A stretch of DNA of 64,000 bases from assembly GCA_963833585.1 (NCBI GenBank), contig CAWHYF010000006.1:1-64000 (forward strand). The letters run 5' to 3'. The DNA is from Bog-756 sp963833585 (GTDB lineage Bacteria > Actinomycetota > Acidimicrobiia > Acidimicrobiales > RAAP-2). The notes beneath the pieces were generated by a model, which saw only the letters and a program-made list of their open reading frames with translations, searched no databases and was not told the origin of the DNA. Made by a program: the position numbers and the translations under genes. This document shows, piece after piece, positions 1 through 8,923 of the stretch (within the stretch, counting starts at the first letter, position 1; every line of letters starts with the position of its first letter).

Positions 1-33
1 CATTCGGGCGTGTGGATAAATGCCCCAGCAGAC

Positions 34-1311
34 TCAGGTGATCGTCAGAGGAGTGGTGGCCTGGACCGTCGTCTTAGTCTTCACCTTCTTCTTACCGTTG
101 AGCGTGGTCACTGTTTCGGTCGCCTGGACCGTGACCGAACTTGGGCCGGGCAGCCAGCTTGGCACTTGGAGTCCCTGACAGCACTCCGGCAGAGGACAGC
201 TTCAGCCCTTTGGGCAGGGTCACCTTCTTCCACTTGAAGGTCGTGACGTAGGGACCGGTGCTGGGATTCACGTTGGCCGGCGTCAACTCGACAGGGCCAA
301 AGCCGAGCACCCGGGTCGCAGCCGGAAGAGAGGGTGTATCGAAACCGCGAAACCTCGCCCGCGATCTCGCTCACTGAGTCCTGGTCCCCGTTCGCCACCC
401 AGACGTAGGTGCCGTCCAACGAGACGCTTCTAGGTCCGCCTTTGGGCCACACTGATGGTCTGGGCAATGGAGCCATTTGAGGCGTTCAGCTCGGTGACCG
501 ATTCGCCGGACAAGTTCGCCGCCCAGACGTGGGCGCCGTCCGACGAGATGGCAAAGGAACTGCAACAGTTGCCGATGGTTTGGACCACCGAGCCGTCCGA
601 GGCGTTTAGCTCAGTCAGGGTCACGTCGAGGCTAGTGACCCAGACGTGGGTGCCGTCCGACGAGATGCCGACGGGAGCTATCCCGACACCGATGGTATGG
701 GCCGGAGAGCCGTCGTATGCGTACAGCTCGGATGACCGTATTGTCGGCTCGAGTTCGCCACCCAGACGTAATACCGTCCGCCGAGATGCCAGAGGGATCG
801 TCGCCGACGCCGATGGTCCTGACCACGGAGCCGTCCGAAGGAGTTCAGTTCGGTCCCGTCCCAACCCATTGTTGCCGGAGTTCGTTACCCAGACGTAGTT
901 GCCGTCTGACAGATGGCCTCGGAGCTCCCGGCCGACGCCGATGGTCCGGACCACCGAACCGTCGAAGGCGTTCAACTCGGTCACCGTTCCGTCGCCGGAG
1001 TTCGCCACTCACACGTAGGAACCGTCCGAGGAGACGCCATAGGGACTCGCGGCCGACGCCGATGGTCCGGACCACCGATCCATCGAAGGCGTTCAGCTCG
1101 GTCACGGTATTGTCCAAGTGTTAGTCACCCAGACGTGGGTGCCGTCTGCCGAGACACCGGTTGGATTCGTACCCACATCGATCGTCTGGACGACGGTTGC
1201 TACCGACACGGGAAGAGCACTGCCGATCACTACGGCGCTCATTGCACCGCCCAACAGGAGTGACCCGGCCAGCGGCAGGGCACCGTGGGCCTTTTCGAAA
1301 TTCATCCCCAT
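34..1311 (-). pseudogene. Exported beta-propeller repeat protein, broken in many places
   Basis: Read leftwards from an ATG at 1311, the product starts with a signal peptide (LPLAGSLLLGGAMSAVV). It continues with repeats of about 42 codons on the pattern DGTHVWVTN..TVTELNAFDGSVV..TIGVG, which is YVTN-type beta-propeller style. Near 180-300 an Ig-like stretch (LPKGLKLSSAGVLSGTP) follows, then a TVTTLNGKKKVKTKTT tail ending at the TGA at 34-36. No single frame survives: it changes near 1110, 1040, 870, 780, 440, 320 and 145, and a conserved Trp codon at 1009-1011 reads TGA. Seen directly: repeats, frame changes and stop. Inferred: a decayed surface protein, or a correct gene with many sequence errors. 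Confidence 0.75.
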
Positions 1312-1532
1312 GGGCCAACACCTTTCCGCTTAAGGGTGTCGCTACTCCGTTCACACCCGCCTGGAGAATGCCTAACACCCTTTACCTGCGGTCACAACCG
1401 TGTGGGCAACCGGCGAGTGCCCCATATCGCAAGGCAATTGTTGGCTGTGGTCAAACGGCACGGATGCCATCCCGCCTCTTGGCGAAGACTCCGATCGGAC
1501 CCACTGTCTGTCATCGCTCGGCGGCTGGTTGA

Positions 1533-1616
1533 TCAAGTGACATCGAGGGGAATCGTGGCCTGGGCCGTCGTCTTGGTCTTGACCTTCTTCTTGCCGTTGA
1601 GGGTGGTAACGGTTTG
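1533..1616 (-). pseudogene. Orphan C-terminal fragment, paralogue of the 34-1311 gene
   Basis: On the minus strand, 28 codons read QTVTTLNGKKKVKTKTT.AQATIPLDVT and stop at the TGA at 1533-1535. This matches the tail of the broken propeller gene (TVTTLNGKKKVKTKTT.VQATTPLTIT, stop at 34-36) almost residue for residue, with mostly silent or conservative differences. Nothing homologous is recognisable upstream of it. It is probably what remains of a second, once tandem, copy after deletion. Confidence 0.7.
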
Positions 1617-1726
1617 ATGGAGGTCTGGTCGGCCGTGGGGGATGACACACCATTGGATGGGTCATGAGCAGGTATCCCATGGTCTTCCCTTCGAGTGGGA
1701 TGGAAGGAGGGTCATCATGGTGCGGT

Positions 1727-1752
1727 GTGGGTGGGCGTGCCGGCCCACCCAC
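1727..1752 (-). terminator. Hairpin after the 1758-2217 gene
   Basis: GTGGGTGGGC and GCCCACCCAC form perfect 10-bp arms around a 6-base loop. The hairpin sits just beyond the stop of the minus-strand gene ending at 1758. There is no U-tract, so it is a terminator-like structure rather than a proven intrinsic terminator. Confidence 0.45.
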
Positions 1753-1757
1753 CGGAG

Positions 1758-2217
1758 TCAGTTGAGTGAAGGTGCCGTTCCGAATCTAACGAACGGCCGT
1801 GAAATCAACCCCCGTCGTGAACGTGCCCATCGAAACGCCGTTCTGCGGGTCCTGCTATTCCGTGCTTCTTGAGCTTCCCTATGTAGATCCACAAGCCCAC
1901 GGGCAGGCTCGGATCGCATGAGGTCTGATCGACTGACATCGAAACAAAGATTCTTCTGGATTATCCACACTCCATGGCACGAGCCCAGCGACAGCGTGGA
2001 GTCACTGTTGAGAGTCGGAACCGCGTAACCGCCGCCGAAGCTGTTGTTGAACAGGTACGTGCCCTGTGGCGGTGACACAAGCCTGCGGCGGACGCGTCGC
2101 GTTCAAGCTTGCGGGTGACGATGCTCCGGCCGTGGCCGCTGTAACTCCAATCGCCACCACGAACAGCAGAAGTGCACTTGCCAGCTGCACTACTAGTCGC
2201 TTTCCCGTACCTTCCAC
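1758..2217 (-). pseudogene. Small exported protein of unknown function, frameshifted
   Basis: A GTG at 2217 preceded by AAAGGTGGA opens MEGTGKRLVVQLASALLL.., a clear signal peptide (basic n-region, long hydrophobic core, AGA-type cleavage) followed by SSPASLNATRPPQ. That frame degenerates near 2075. A second frame then continues with PPQGTYLFNNSFGGGYAVPT and more sequence to a stop at 1758. A one-base correction near 2075 joins signal peptide and body. I do not recognise the family. It may be a pseudogene or carry one sequence error. Neighbours on both sides are also exported proteins. Confidence 0.5.
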
Positions 2218-2320
2218 GTCTCCACCTTTCGTCTGTGACTTATCTCTCATCCGAGCCTCTGCGCCACGCCGGTAACCCACTGCTTGGATCGTCATCCTTG
2301 ACCATGAGAGCCTGGGTCGA

Positions 2321-3088
2321 TTAGCCGATTTCTATCTCCGTAATATCTACTGGCGTCTGGGCGGTGTAGGGCGGCCCACTGACTGTGGATACAACCACCG
2401 AGAAGGTGCCGGTGAGGGTGCAGCAAATACCACTGAGTAGTTGGCGGTTCCCCTCGAGGTCTAGGACAAAGGTGCCATCTGGTTGAACCGGCCCAAAGAC
2501 AGGAGATTCGCCCACAGAAATGACACCCCCAACTTCATAGAGATCGGACCCGACGAAAGCTCCCGGAGTGAATCCTGACCCATCGACCTGAACATTGAAA
2601 TACCCGCTCTGATCGTCGGGGACTTGAACAGCAGTCAGTTCCGGCGAGGTCTTCAGCGTCAGCGTTTGCGGCGCTGACGTCAGTTGTGGAGTTGGAGCAT
2701 ATTGGAATGCATCCACTCGGACTGTGCCGGTGTCTCGACAAGTCCTCCTGGTGCAGTTGACCGTGAGCACCCCAAGGGGTATCTGAACCGTTGTGGAGAA
2801 ACTGCCCGTGCCATCCGCCGTGGCCCATCCGTACTCAGTGGTGTTGGTCTGGACGACCAGCGCATCGACTCGAATGTCGGCATAAGGTGCGAAGTGGCTG
2901 CCAGTTTCCGTCAGGGTGAGGATTCCACCTACCGCAGAGGTCTGAACTGCCTTAGCTTTCGGCGGTCGGGTGGCCGAGGCAGTTCCCACCGATACCGTTA
3001 AGCCCACGAGCACGAGGAACGCAGCAGTGATTGCCCGCCACGCTTTGCCGCGCAGAATCGGCTTCGAAATGTGGACGCTGCTCGCCAT
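2321..3088 (-). CDS. Exported protein with Ig/IPT-like repeats
   Basis: 255 residues, intact. The N-terminus (MASSVHISKPILRGKAWR) is basic and is followed by AITAAFLVLVGLTVSV and an ASA-type signal peptidase site near residue 40. The mature part has two similar all-beta units: one around GGILTLTETGSHFAPYADI and one around GYFNVQVDGSGFTPGAFVGS. Both have the 'V..SGF.PG' rhythm of IPT/Ig-like adhesion or exported domains. Cys pairs in CTRRTC and GICC could form disulfides. No catalytic motif is seen. It is divergent from the exported gene at 3301. The exact role is unknown; cell-surface or secreted is an inference from the signal peptide. Confidence 0.7.
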   Translation of the reverse strand: MASSVHISKPILRGKAWRAITAAFLVLVGLTVSVGTASATRPPKAKAVQTSAVGGILTLTETGSHFAPYADIRVDALVVQTNTTEYGWATADGTGSFSTTVQIPLGVLTVNCTRRTCRDTGTVRVDAFQYAPTPQLTSAPQTLTLKTSPELTAVQVPDDQSGYFNVQVDGSGFTPGAFVGSDLYEVGGVISVGESPVFGPVQPDGTFVLDLEGNRQLLSGICCTLTGTFSVVVSTVSGPPYTAQTPVDITEIEIG

Positions 3089-3300
3089 AGGAATCCGCCT
3101 ACTCTCTATGCCCGCTCGGAGGCATCTTGCGCCCGACGGACCACGATGTCAACCAAGTCCGCAGGTGCACCACTGGCCGGCTCGGTCTTGGAGCCCACCA
3201 CGATTCGGGGCCGAGCAGGCGCCGGCAAAAAGGCGTACAGTTCTTGGCGGCGGAGGATCTCCGAACTGCGGAGCCTCCTTAGGCGGAAGGTGAGGCTCCT

Positions 3301-4010
3301 GTGAAAACGATCCCAAATTCAGAAAATTCGCGCGCCGGAGATTTGGCACCTTAGTTAGCTGCATGGCCGTCACGGCCATTCCCCTCAGCATGGTCGTGGT
3401 CAATGGCGGACCGGCGGCCGCAGCAGGTTCGATCGAGGTTACCAACGCGGAGGTCGCCTGTTCCACCCTCACCGGCGCCATAAAGTTCAGCCCTCCCCTC
3501 ACCAGCAACGAGGCGGCCGGCACCACGACCATCACGTCGCGTCTGAAGTTTGGTGAGTGCACGACGAACACCGATCTGCAGATGCTGGGCGGAACCGGCG
3601 TTTTGAGTATTAGCGGCCACCACGCTGCGGGCAATCAGTGCAGTTCGCTCCCCGATGAGTTCCTGGGAAACGGCACGCTGGCGATCAAATGGAAGGCTTC
3701 CGAGAAGCTGAGCTCAGGCGCCAGTGAGATAGCCATCAACAGCCTGGAGGCTGTGTCAAACGATGAGGATACTCCCAGCCTGCTCATTGGATTCCCCGGC
3801 CCAACCGGTGGGAAAATCAGCACCGCTACTGGCTCATTCTCATCGCCTTACGACAAGCATGACGGAGGCGTGTTCGAGAGCACAGTGCCCACAGCGTCAC
3901 TCGTCGCAAAGTGTGAGGGCAAAAGAGGTCTCAAGTCGATCTCCGTTCAAAGCGACATCGAGTACTGGGCACCGGTGAGTCTGAACATGCCGACTGATTC
4001 GATGTGGTGA
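3301..4010 (+). CDS. Exported protein of unknown function; N-terminal frameshift suspected
   Basis: The body from ATG 3363 is 215 residues with no recognised domain (mature part begins near AAAAGSIEVTNAEV). In the same frame upstream, without any start codon, lie RKFARRR and FGTLVSC, exactly the basic and hydrophobic parts a signal peptide would need before MAVTAIPLSMVVV..AAAA. A GTG at 3301 with a good Shine-Dalgarno (GGAAGGTGAGG) opens a different frame that stops at once. A one-base indel between 3303 and 3330 would connect the two. The coordinates assume start 3301; if the sequence is right, the start is 3363 and the signal peptide is truncated. Four Cys may form disulfides. Confidence 0.6.
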
Positions 4011-4037
4011 TCGGGTAACGGTTAATCGAGCCGTCCG

Positions 4038-4080
4038 TGAGGGTTGCCCCAGAATTCCGGATGGCTCCGGGCGACCCTCA
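4038..4080 (+). terminator. Hairpin between two exported-protein genes
   Basis: TGAGGGTTGCCC and GGGCGACCCTCA form 12-bp arms with one G-U pair, separated by 19 bases. It follows the stop at 4010 and precedes the ribosome binding site of the next gene. No U-tract follows, so it could be a terminator or an mRNA-processing structure. Confidence 0.45.
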
Positions 4081-4107
4081 ACAGTGGTGCTCTACCAAGG
4101 AGAAAGA

Positions 4108-4719
4108 ATGACCAAGGGGAAGAACATTCCAGGAGTTGTCTGGCTTGTCGTCGGGGCAATGATATTTCTGGCTCTGCCGACCGGTACGGCGGCCGCCAAA
4201 GCCGCTCTGAAGTTCACCGGCATCGAAGGCACGAGTGGTAACCAGGCCGATGTAACAGCAGCTCAGCAGCTGTTGACAACGGAAGCTTCACCTTCCAACT
4301 ACTACAACAATCCTTCTGGCACAATCAGCGGAACCGCCAACCCGGTGCTGCTAGCGGAACCTAGCAACGGAAACGCATTAATCGTGAAGTCGCTCCGCCT
4401 AACGACCCTTGACCAGGGCCAACCGCCAATCTTTTGGACTGCGTTGTTCTTCGTCGGAGACCCGAGCTGCACCTCATTTCTCACGCTCTTTGACCATGCA
4501 AGTGGCACCGGCAACGGTGAGACGCTGTTGCCGTATGATCCTGGGTACTCGATCCCGGCAGGGGATGCATTGTGCGGTTTTGCTCCCGGTACGCGTCTCA
4601 ACTGGCAAACTACAGTTACCGGCTACCAAGTTCCTGCGTCCGCCGTTCCGGCCCTTGCAGGTCAGCCGCAGTCGGCCGCGGCAATGATTCAAAAGCAGGA
4701 GGCCCTCCAAACGCCATAG
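4108..4719 (+). CDS. Exported protein of unknown function
   Basis: 203 residues. The ATG at 4108 is chosen because AAGGAGA lies just upstream. The N-terminus MTKGKNIPGVVWLVVGAMIF gives a signal peptide ending near GTAAAKA. The mature protein contains TSGNQADVTAAQQLL, YYNNPSGTISGTANP and two Cys in DPSCTSF and DALCGF that could pair. It shares no obvious sequence with its exported neighbours. It is followed by a strong hairpin, suggesting a monocistronic transcript. No family is recognised. Confidence 0.7.
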   Translation: MTKGKNIPGVVWLVVGAMIFLALPTGTAAAKAALKFTGIEGTSGNQADVTAAQQLLTTEASPSNYYNNPSGTISGTANPVLLAEPSNGNALIVKSLRLTTLDQGQPPIFWTALFFVGDPSCTSFLTLFDHASGTGNGETLLPYDPGYSIPAGDALCGFAPGTRLNWQTTVTGYQVPASAVPALAGQPQSAAAMIQKQEALQTP

Positions 4720-5079
4720 CTTCTTCCCGAGTTGGGCGACAGGAGGTCCCTACTCAACGGCCCGACCTCCTGTCGCCACACCCCTACCAATCATGCGAAA
4801 TGGGACAACGATCGCTGGCAGTCGACCAAAGGTGCGGCGTTGCCCGAAGGATCGGGCAAATCGCCGATTCTGATGATTTCCTCCGCCAGATGAAAACGCC
4901 AGTTGACATTCCCGATGAATCGGGTTTAGCTGCCTGGCGGGGGGCTAACGGTGGAATGCAGTTACAAGGCGGATTGCAACGTTCATCCTGAGTGCATTGG
5001 CTTGGGGCGTGGCGGGACGCCATTGCCAATGGCGGGCCTTACTGCTCACAGAGCCCTCCTCACTCAAAGGAGAACGGTT
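4720..5079. other. Intergenic region with several stem-loops
   Basis: 360 bases without a gene. They hold the hairpin at 4735-4777, then short inverted repeats such as CCCGAAGGATCGGG near 4843 and CCCGATGAATCGGG near 4910, plus CGCCAG..CTGGCG. Together with the location upstream of an exported-protein gene they suggest a structured 5' leader, but I could not match it to a named riboswitch class. Confidence 0.35.
4735..4777 (+). terminator. Strong hairpin after the 4108-4719 gene
   Basis: GGCGACAGGAGGTC and GACCTCCTGTCGCC are perfect 14-bp arms with a 15-base loop, beginning 16 bases after the stop codon. No U-run follows. The position and stability fit transcription termination of the upstream gene. 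Confidence 0.55.
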
Positions 5080-5523
5080 GTGAAACGATTGATGCTTCTT
5101 GGCGCGGTACTCATCGCCTTGGGCACCCTCACCATTTCCGGTACGAATCCTGCTGGAGCAGCACCCTCTCACAGGCTCCAGCCATTGCACGCCAAAGTCG
5201 CAGGAACGCCGGTGACTGCGGAGAGTACGTGGACTTTTTACGAGGTCGACAATGACAGCAAGAAGTTCTGTTCGGTCATTTCATTCGGAGCATCAAAGAT
5301 CTTCTCCGATGATCAGAGGGATGCGGGGAGATGGACTGGGACTGCTACGTCGATCAAAATCAAGTTCGTTAACGTGTCTTTCCCCATCTTCTTCTCGTTC
5401 AAGGGCTCGTGGGCCAGTGCCGATGGCTATTGGGATGGCAACGTGACCGAACCCAATGGATCGATCTCCGGCCCAGATGTCCTCGTCGCTGGAAACGACC
5501 CATTCGGATGGGGATTCTGTTAG
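5080..5523 (+). CDS. Small exported protein of unknown function
   Basis: 147 residues. The GTG at 5080 is preferred over upstream in-frame starts because AAAGGAGAA sits 5 bases before it and the product then begins with a clean signal peptide (MKRLMLLGAVLIALGTLTIS, cleavage near AGAAPS). The mature part is aromatic-rich (STWTFYEVDN, FFSFKGSWASADGYWDG) and ends NDPFGWGFC. One Cys is internal and one C-terminal. No domain is recognised. It lies in the run of exported-protein genes that fills the first 7 kb. Confidence 0.65.
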   Translation: MKRLMLLGAVLIALGTLTISGTNPAGAAPSHRLQPLHAKVAGTPVTAESTWTFYEVDNDSKKFCSVISFGASKIFSDDQRDAGRWTGTATSIKIKFVNVSFPIFFSFKGSWASADGYWDGNVTEPNGSISGPDVLVAGNDPFGWGFC

Positions 5524-6165
5524 CGCGTAAGCCGGCTTCATCCCTCCCGGCCATCGCGTCCGCTCGTGGTCCAGGTCGTCGGTCACGAAGGCAACTGAGC
5601 CCGCCGGGCGCCAACCACCCTCTGAACGTTGTAGCTCGAAAACGTGGTCGGGTGCCCTCACTGCGGCGGAGTCCTCTCGAGCCCGTGGGAGGAGCACTCA
5701 CCCAGCGGCCCCTGCCGGAGGACAACGCCACAGCTGTCCGGACTGCGAGGGCTTCCTTCTACCTTTAGGCCGGCAGCGACGTCTGAGACCGGCCGGCGCA
5801 GTTACTTCCAACATTGAGAATCTGAAACGACTTCCTGGCGTCTAACTACATCCTGCGGGCTTGGAGATGGATGATCGCAGGAGCGCCTATGGCAATCGGT
5901 ACTTTGTGAACGAGGACGCGGCTGACACAGATAGTCCACCGAGCCTGGAAGCAGGTGACGCTGCCGTATGGACGAGCCAGTCCGGCAGCTCCAACTCGAT
6001 GAGGGTCCCAGCCACTCTTTCGAGCCGCTCTGTGAAGCCGTCCATGTATCGTGGACGCTCCTTCGTCCAAGCATCGCATTCAGGCCGGGGCAGACCGCAC
6101 GGTATGTGAACGGTTCCACCGTGGTCCGAGCCTGCACCTCTCAGCGGCCAACACCATGAAGACCG
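5524..6165. other. Intergenic region, no gene recognised
   Basis: About 640 bases between convergent exported-protein genes. Open frames on both strands are short, arginine/serine-rich and lack plausible ribosome binding sites. A minus-strand frame through 5540-5690 looks slightly protein-like but runs antisense into the gene ending at 5523, and I do not accept it. Nothing else was identified. Confidence 0.4.
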
Positions 6166-6888
6166 CTAGAAGCCGAAACACTGCGTCCTCACGGCGGTAA
6201 CCGTCACGTTCGGCGTCGACGTGTAGGCAGCTGACACAGCACTGCAGTTGGCAGGGGCAAAGGTCGCCGCGATATCTCCGGCCGGGATGATCATTGGCAA
6301 GGTAGCGTGATGACGAACCGTAAAGGAGCTGGCGGTTACTTTTTGGGTTACTCCGCTTATCCGATCTGTGAGTATCACCTTGGCGCCGGGAGTGAATCCG
6401 TTGCCGAAGACCGGCTGTGGAACTGGATTGGGCGATTGACCGAGCATCGGTCCGCAGTTGTCGACCACTCCAGCAACTTCTGGTGCGTCTGTCGGAGGTC
6501 CTTGGCCATTGTTCCAGTCGGTAGCGTCAAACCGAAAGGTATGGCCGCAACTCGATTGCGGGATAGCGCCGATGGTGGCGACGGTTGCTCCAGCACTATT
6601 GGTTGCCGTCCAGCCCCCGTACCAAACATGGGTTGCGAGATCCTGCCCTCCGAACCACACGCCTTCAGAGGCGATATCGTTCGCGCTCGCACCAGTGATG
6701 GACACGGTGAAATTCCGCGAACCCAGTCCGAACTGGGAGAACCCTGACCAGGCGGTTTGCTGAGGAATGATCAAAAGGGGGACTGTTCCTTCGGCATGGG
6801 CCGTGCCCGAGATCCCGATTGAGCAGCCGGCGATACCAACGACACCGATGCTCGCGGCAAGTAGGGTCTTGCGAACTCGCTTGTTCAT
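6166..6888 (-). CDS. Exported protein of unknown function
   Basis: 240 residues, intact. Start ATG 6888 has GAGGAG upstream. The signal peptide is MNKRVRKTLLAASIGVVGIA..AHA. The sequence GIAGCSIG inside the hydrophobic core could also be a lipobox, so a lipoprotein cannot be excluded. The mature part contains GLGSRNFTVSITGASANDIA, SCGHTFRFDATDWNNG and VFGNGFTPGAKVILTDRISG. The last recalls the 'GF.PGA' turn of the exported protein at 2321-3088, so the two may share an Ig/IPT-like fold. Cys residues are paired in number. Function unknown. Confidence 0.65.
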   Translation of the reverse strand: MNKRVRKTLLAASIGVVGIAGCSIGISGTAHAEGTVPLLIIPQQTAWSGFSQFGLGSRNFTVSITGASANDIASEGVWFGGQDLATHVWYGGWTATNSAGATVATIGAIPQSSCGHTFRFDATDWNNGQGPPTDAPEVAGVVDNCGPMLGQSPNPVPQPVFGNGFTPGAKVILTDRISGVTQKVTASSFTVRHHATLPMIIPAGDIAATFAPANCSAVSAAYTSTPNVTVTAVRTQCFGF

Positions 6889-7272
6889 CTTGACTCCTCA
6901 TAAGCATCGGATAACCAGGATGGCGATCCGAGGATCTATTAATAAGTTTGAACCCTCGGAGTCGCTCCATCTGTCGTCAAGGTGACCCACCGAACGTCGT
7001 CGCCATTACATTCGCCTTGACTATGAGCAGTGTTAAACGTCGATACCGTCAGATCTGGCGCCGAGAGATGAAGGCTCCCCCCGCCCGCCGCCCTCCCTGC
7101 CCTCCCCGTTCGGGTGGCGCCCGCCGGCCGGCGGCCTCTCGGCGGCCTCCCTGCTCCCGCCTCGGCGCCTCCTCGCTGCCTCCCTGGTCCCGGGCTTGCG
7201 CGTCCCGTCCGCGGCGGTTTTGGGGTCGCCTGGGTGCGCGTCTCCCTCTCTCCCCCTTCTACACACAAACAG
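6889..7272. other. Non-coding region with a strand-asymmetric G-rich segment
   Basis: The first 150 bases are moderate GC and should include the promoter of the 6888 gene. From about 7075 to 7250 the plus strand is almost only C, T and G in CCTCCC-type blocks, so the minus strand carries many GGGAGG and GGAGG tracts. No start/ribosome-site pair or protein-like frame is convincing. The segment begins immediately downstream of the tRNA-Arg on the tRNA strand. Confidence 0.45.
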
Positions 7273-7345
7273 TGCCCACGGCTGGAATCGAACCAGCGAC
7301 ACCTCATTTAGGAAACGAGTGCTCTATCCCCTGAGCTACGTGGGC
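7273..7345 (-). tRNA. tRNA-Arg (anticodon CCT)
   Basis: On the minus strand the 73 bases fold as a complete cloverleaf. The acceptor is GCCCACG/CGTGGGC with discriminator A. The D arm is GCTC/GAGC and the anticodon arm is CTCGT-TTCCTAA-ATGAG with CCT at positions 34-36. The variable loop is GTGTC and the T arm is GCTGG-TTCGATT-CCAGC. CCA is not encoded. It decodes AGG. Its 3' end faces the lower-GC exported-protein block. Confidence 0.95.
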
Positions 7346-7763
7346 AGGATCTACAAGCGTCACCGTCGCCGTGCAACCCACAGAACGGTTCGCCCCAACC
7401 TTACGCCTCCTCATCCGGCACACGAAGGAGCCGAACGGCTGATGACCGCTGAGGAACGTAGAACTAGGGACGGCACGGTCCCAATTCCAAGTCCACCCTG
7501 GCCGGCAGGACGGATGCGTCCTGGGCACGCCATTCCATCAATTCCTTTAGTTGCTAATTCCGTTGGTTGCGCTGCGCCTCGTCGAGACCACCAGACCGCC
7601 CGGCGGCCAGCCGAACCTCAGGATCCCGGCGTGCGTTGAGGGAGCGTCCGGCCAGGACGGCGAATTTGATCTCCCGTTCCCCATTCTCGGCCCGGCGTGG
7701 CCCTGCCGGGTCGGTAGGCTCGGCGGCGACGATCACCAACCTGGAAAGTGACATGAGGTCAGT
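7346..7763. other. Intergenic region upstream of tRNA-Arg
   Basis: About 420 bases between the tRNA and the acidic protein gene at 7764. It must contain the tRNA promoter on the minus strand. No credible coding frame, repeat or strong hairpin is seen. Confidence 0.4.
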
Positions 7764-8111
7764 ATGTGCCCTAACGACGAATGGTCACCCGACGAGCCCT
7801 CCGGCTCCGACCCCTTCGAGCAGGGTGACGAGGCGTTCGACGAGAAGACCGCCCTCGATCCAGACTTCCTCGAAGCCGTGGAGCTCGACCCCTCCCTCGA
7901 CCCCACCCTCCAAGTGGACGAGCGTGAGCTGGAGGAGGCCGGCGCGGCGCTCGACGACCCCGAAGCGATCGCCACCCTGGACGGCGGGATCGACGATCCG
8001 GACGGTGTCGGCTCACCCACCCTGGCCCGACGTGCCGACGGGCAGGAGGGTTGGGACCTCGATGCACCGATCACGACCGGCGACCCCGATCCTGACATTG
8101 ACTCCGACTGA
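7764..8111 (+). CDS. Very acidic hypothetical protein
   Basis: 115 residues, dominated by Asp and Glu (roughly a third of all residues), with few basic residues and no signal peptide or membrane segment. It begins MCPNDEWSPDEPSGSD and ends DPDPDIDSD, and is probably disordered. The ribosome site before ATG 7764 is weak (GAGGT). Codon third positions are G/C-rich like the neighbours, supporting real coding. I recognise no family and assign no function. Confidence 0.55.
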   Translation: MCPNDEWSPDEPSGSDPFEQGDEAFDEKTALDPDFLEAVELDPSLDPTLQVDERELEEAGAALDDPEAIATLDGGIDDPDGVGSPTLARRADGQEGWDLDAPITTGDPDPDIDSD

Positions 8112-8165
8112 AGTCCGCCGTCGGGACGCCGACCGCCTGCCCCCGCCGGCCGACCTGGGACGAAC

Positions 8166-8831
8166 TCAGATCTTCCGCAGCTTGTGAGTGTGGAGCGTCG
8201 ACTCGATGACGGCTGCGGACGGGCCCGGGGCCAGCTCGCGTAGCCCGACTCGTCGGACGACGAGTCCATCGAGGACGATGGAGAGGTACCGCCGCCAGAG
8301 ATCCGGCGCCACCGAACTGGTGTAGGCGGCCACTGAACTGACCATGAGCTCGATGATCGGGATGTCAGTGGGCAGGAAATCCGGGCGAAGGTGGCCGTCC
8401 TGCTGGGCCCGCTCCACCAGATGGGTGACCGGGGAGACGATCTTGCTGCGGGCCAGTGACACCCGGTCCTGCCCCGTTCCACCGTGCAGTATGACATCGC
8501 GCAGTCCGAGGTCCTTGGCCTGCATCTCGGTGGCCCGCTCCAGGAACCAGACCAGCCCTTCCCAGGAGTCCTCCTTGGCCGCCGCCTCCTCGGCCACGGC
8601 GACCACCTCGTGGATGGTCTTCTCGAACAGGGCCTCGACCAGGTCCTCTTTGGAGGCGAATCGCCGATAGACCGTGCCGACGCCGAGTCCGGCCTTCTGC
8701 GCCACGTCGTCGAGGGTGGCGTCAAGGCCGCGCTCCGCAAACACCTCCGCCGCCGCCTCCAGGATCCGTTCCCGGTTGCGGGCCGCGTCAGCCCGCAACG
8801 GCCGGCACGGTTCGGACTCGGTCTCCTTCAT
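8166..8831 (-). CDS. TetR-family transcriptional regulator
   Basis: 221 residues. Residues about 15-62 form the TetR DNA-binding domain: NRERILEAAAEVFAERGL, then helix-turn-helix DDVAQKAGLGVGTVYRRF and SKEDLVEAL. The C-terminal ligand-binding part is diverse, as usual for the family. The gene is divergent from the DHA2-type exporter at 8965, with 133 bases between the starts and an 8-bp inverted repeat in that gap. By family precedent it would repress the exporter and itself and be released by the exporter's substrate. The ligand is unknown. Confidence 0.9.
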   Translation of the reverse strand: MKETESEPCRPLRADAARNRERILEAAAEVFAERGLDATLDDVAQKAGLGVGTVYRRFASKEDLVEALFEKTIHEVVAVAEEAAAKEDSWEGLVWFLERATEMQAKDLGLRDVILHGGTGQDRVSLARSKIVSPVTHLVERAQQDGHLRPDFLPTDIPIIELMVSSVAAYTSSVAPDLWRRYLSIVLDGLVVRRVGLRELAPGPSAAVIESTLHTHKLRKI

Positions 8832-8923
8832 GGCGATGATCCTTCCACCGTCCCATGCCCTCTTCGGGAATATCCCGCGGTAAGCGGAGTTGATACCTCC
8901 ATATACGCGTAGAGTAGCCGACT

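Larger units (their letters stand above)
1312..1757. other. Non-coding stretch with a gene-tail remnant and a hairpin
   Basis: About 440 bases without an intact gene. It holds the orphan C-terminal fragment at 1533-1616 and the hairpin at 1727-1752, both listed separately. Open frames crossing it are proline/arginine-rich and look like chance. The part next to 1311 should carry the promoter of the broken propeller gene; I see no clear -35/-10 pair. Confidence 0.5.

Noticed and set aside
4778..5079. Cyclic-di-GMP or other riboswitch before the exported-protein gene
   Set aside because: Several small stem-loops exist but they do not line up with a known class consensus by eye.
5293..5697. Minus-strand ORF antisense to the end of the 5080-5523 gene
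   Set aside because: The intact signal-peptide gene on the plus strand has the ribosome site and hallmark composition; the antisense frame has neither.
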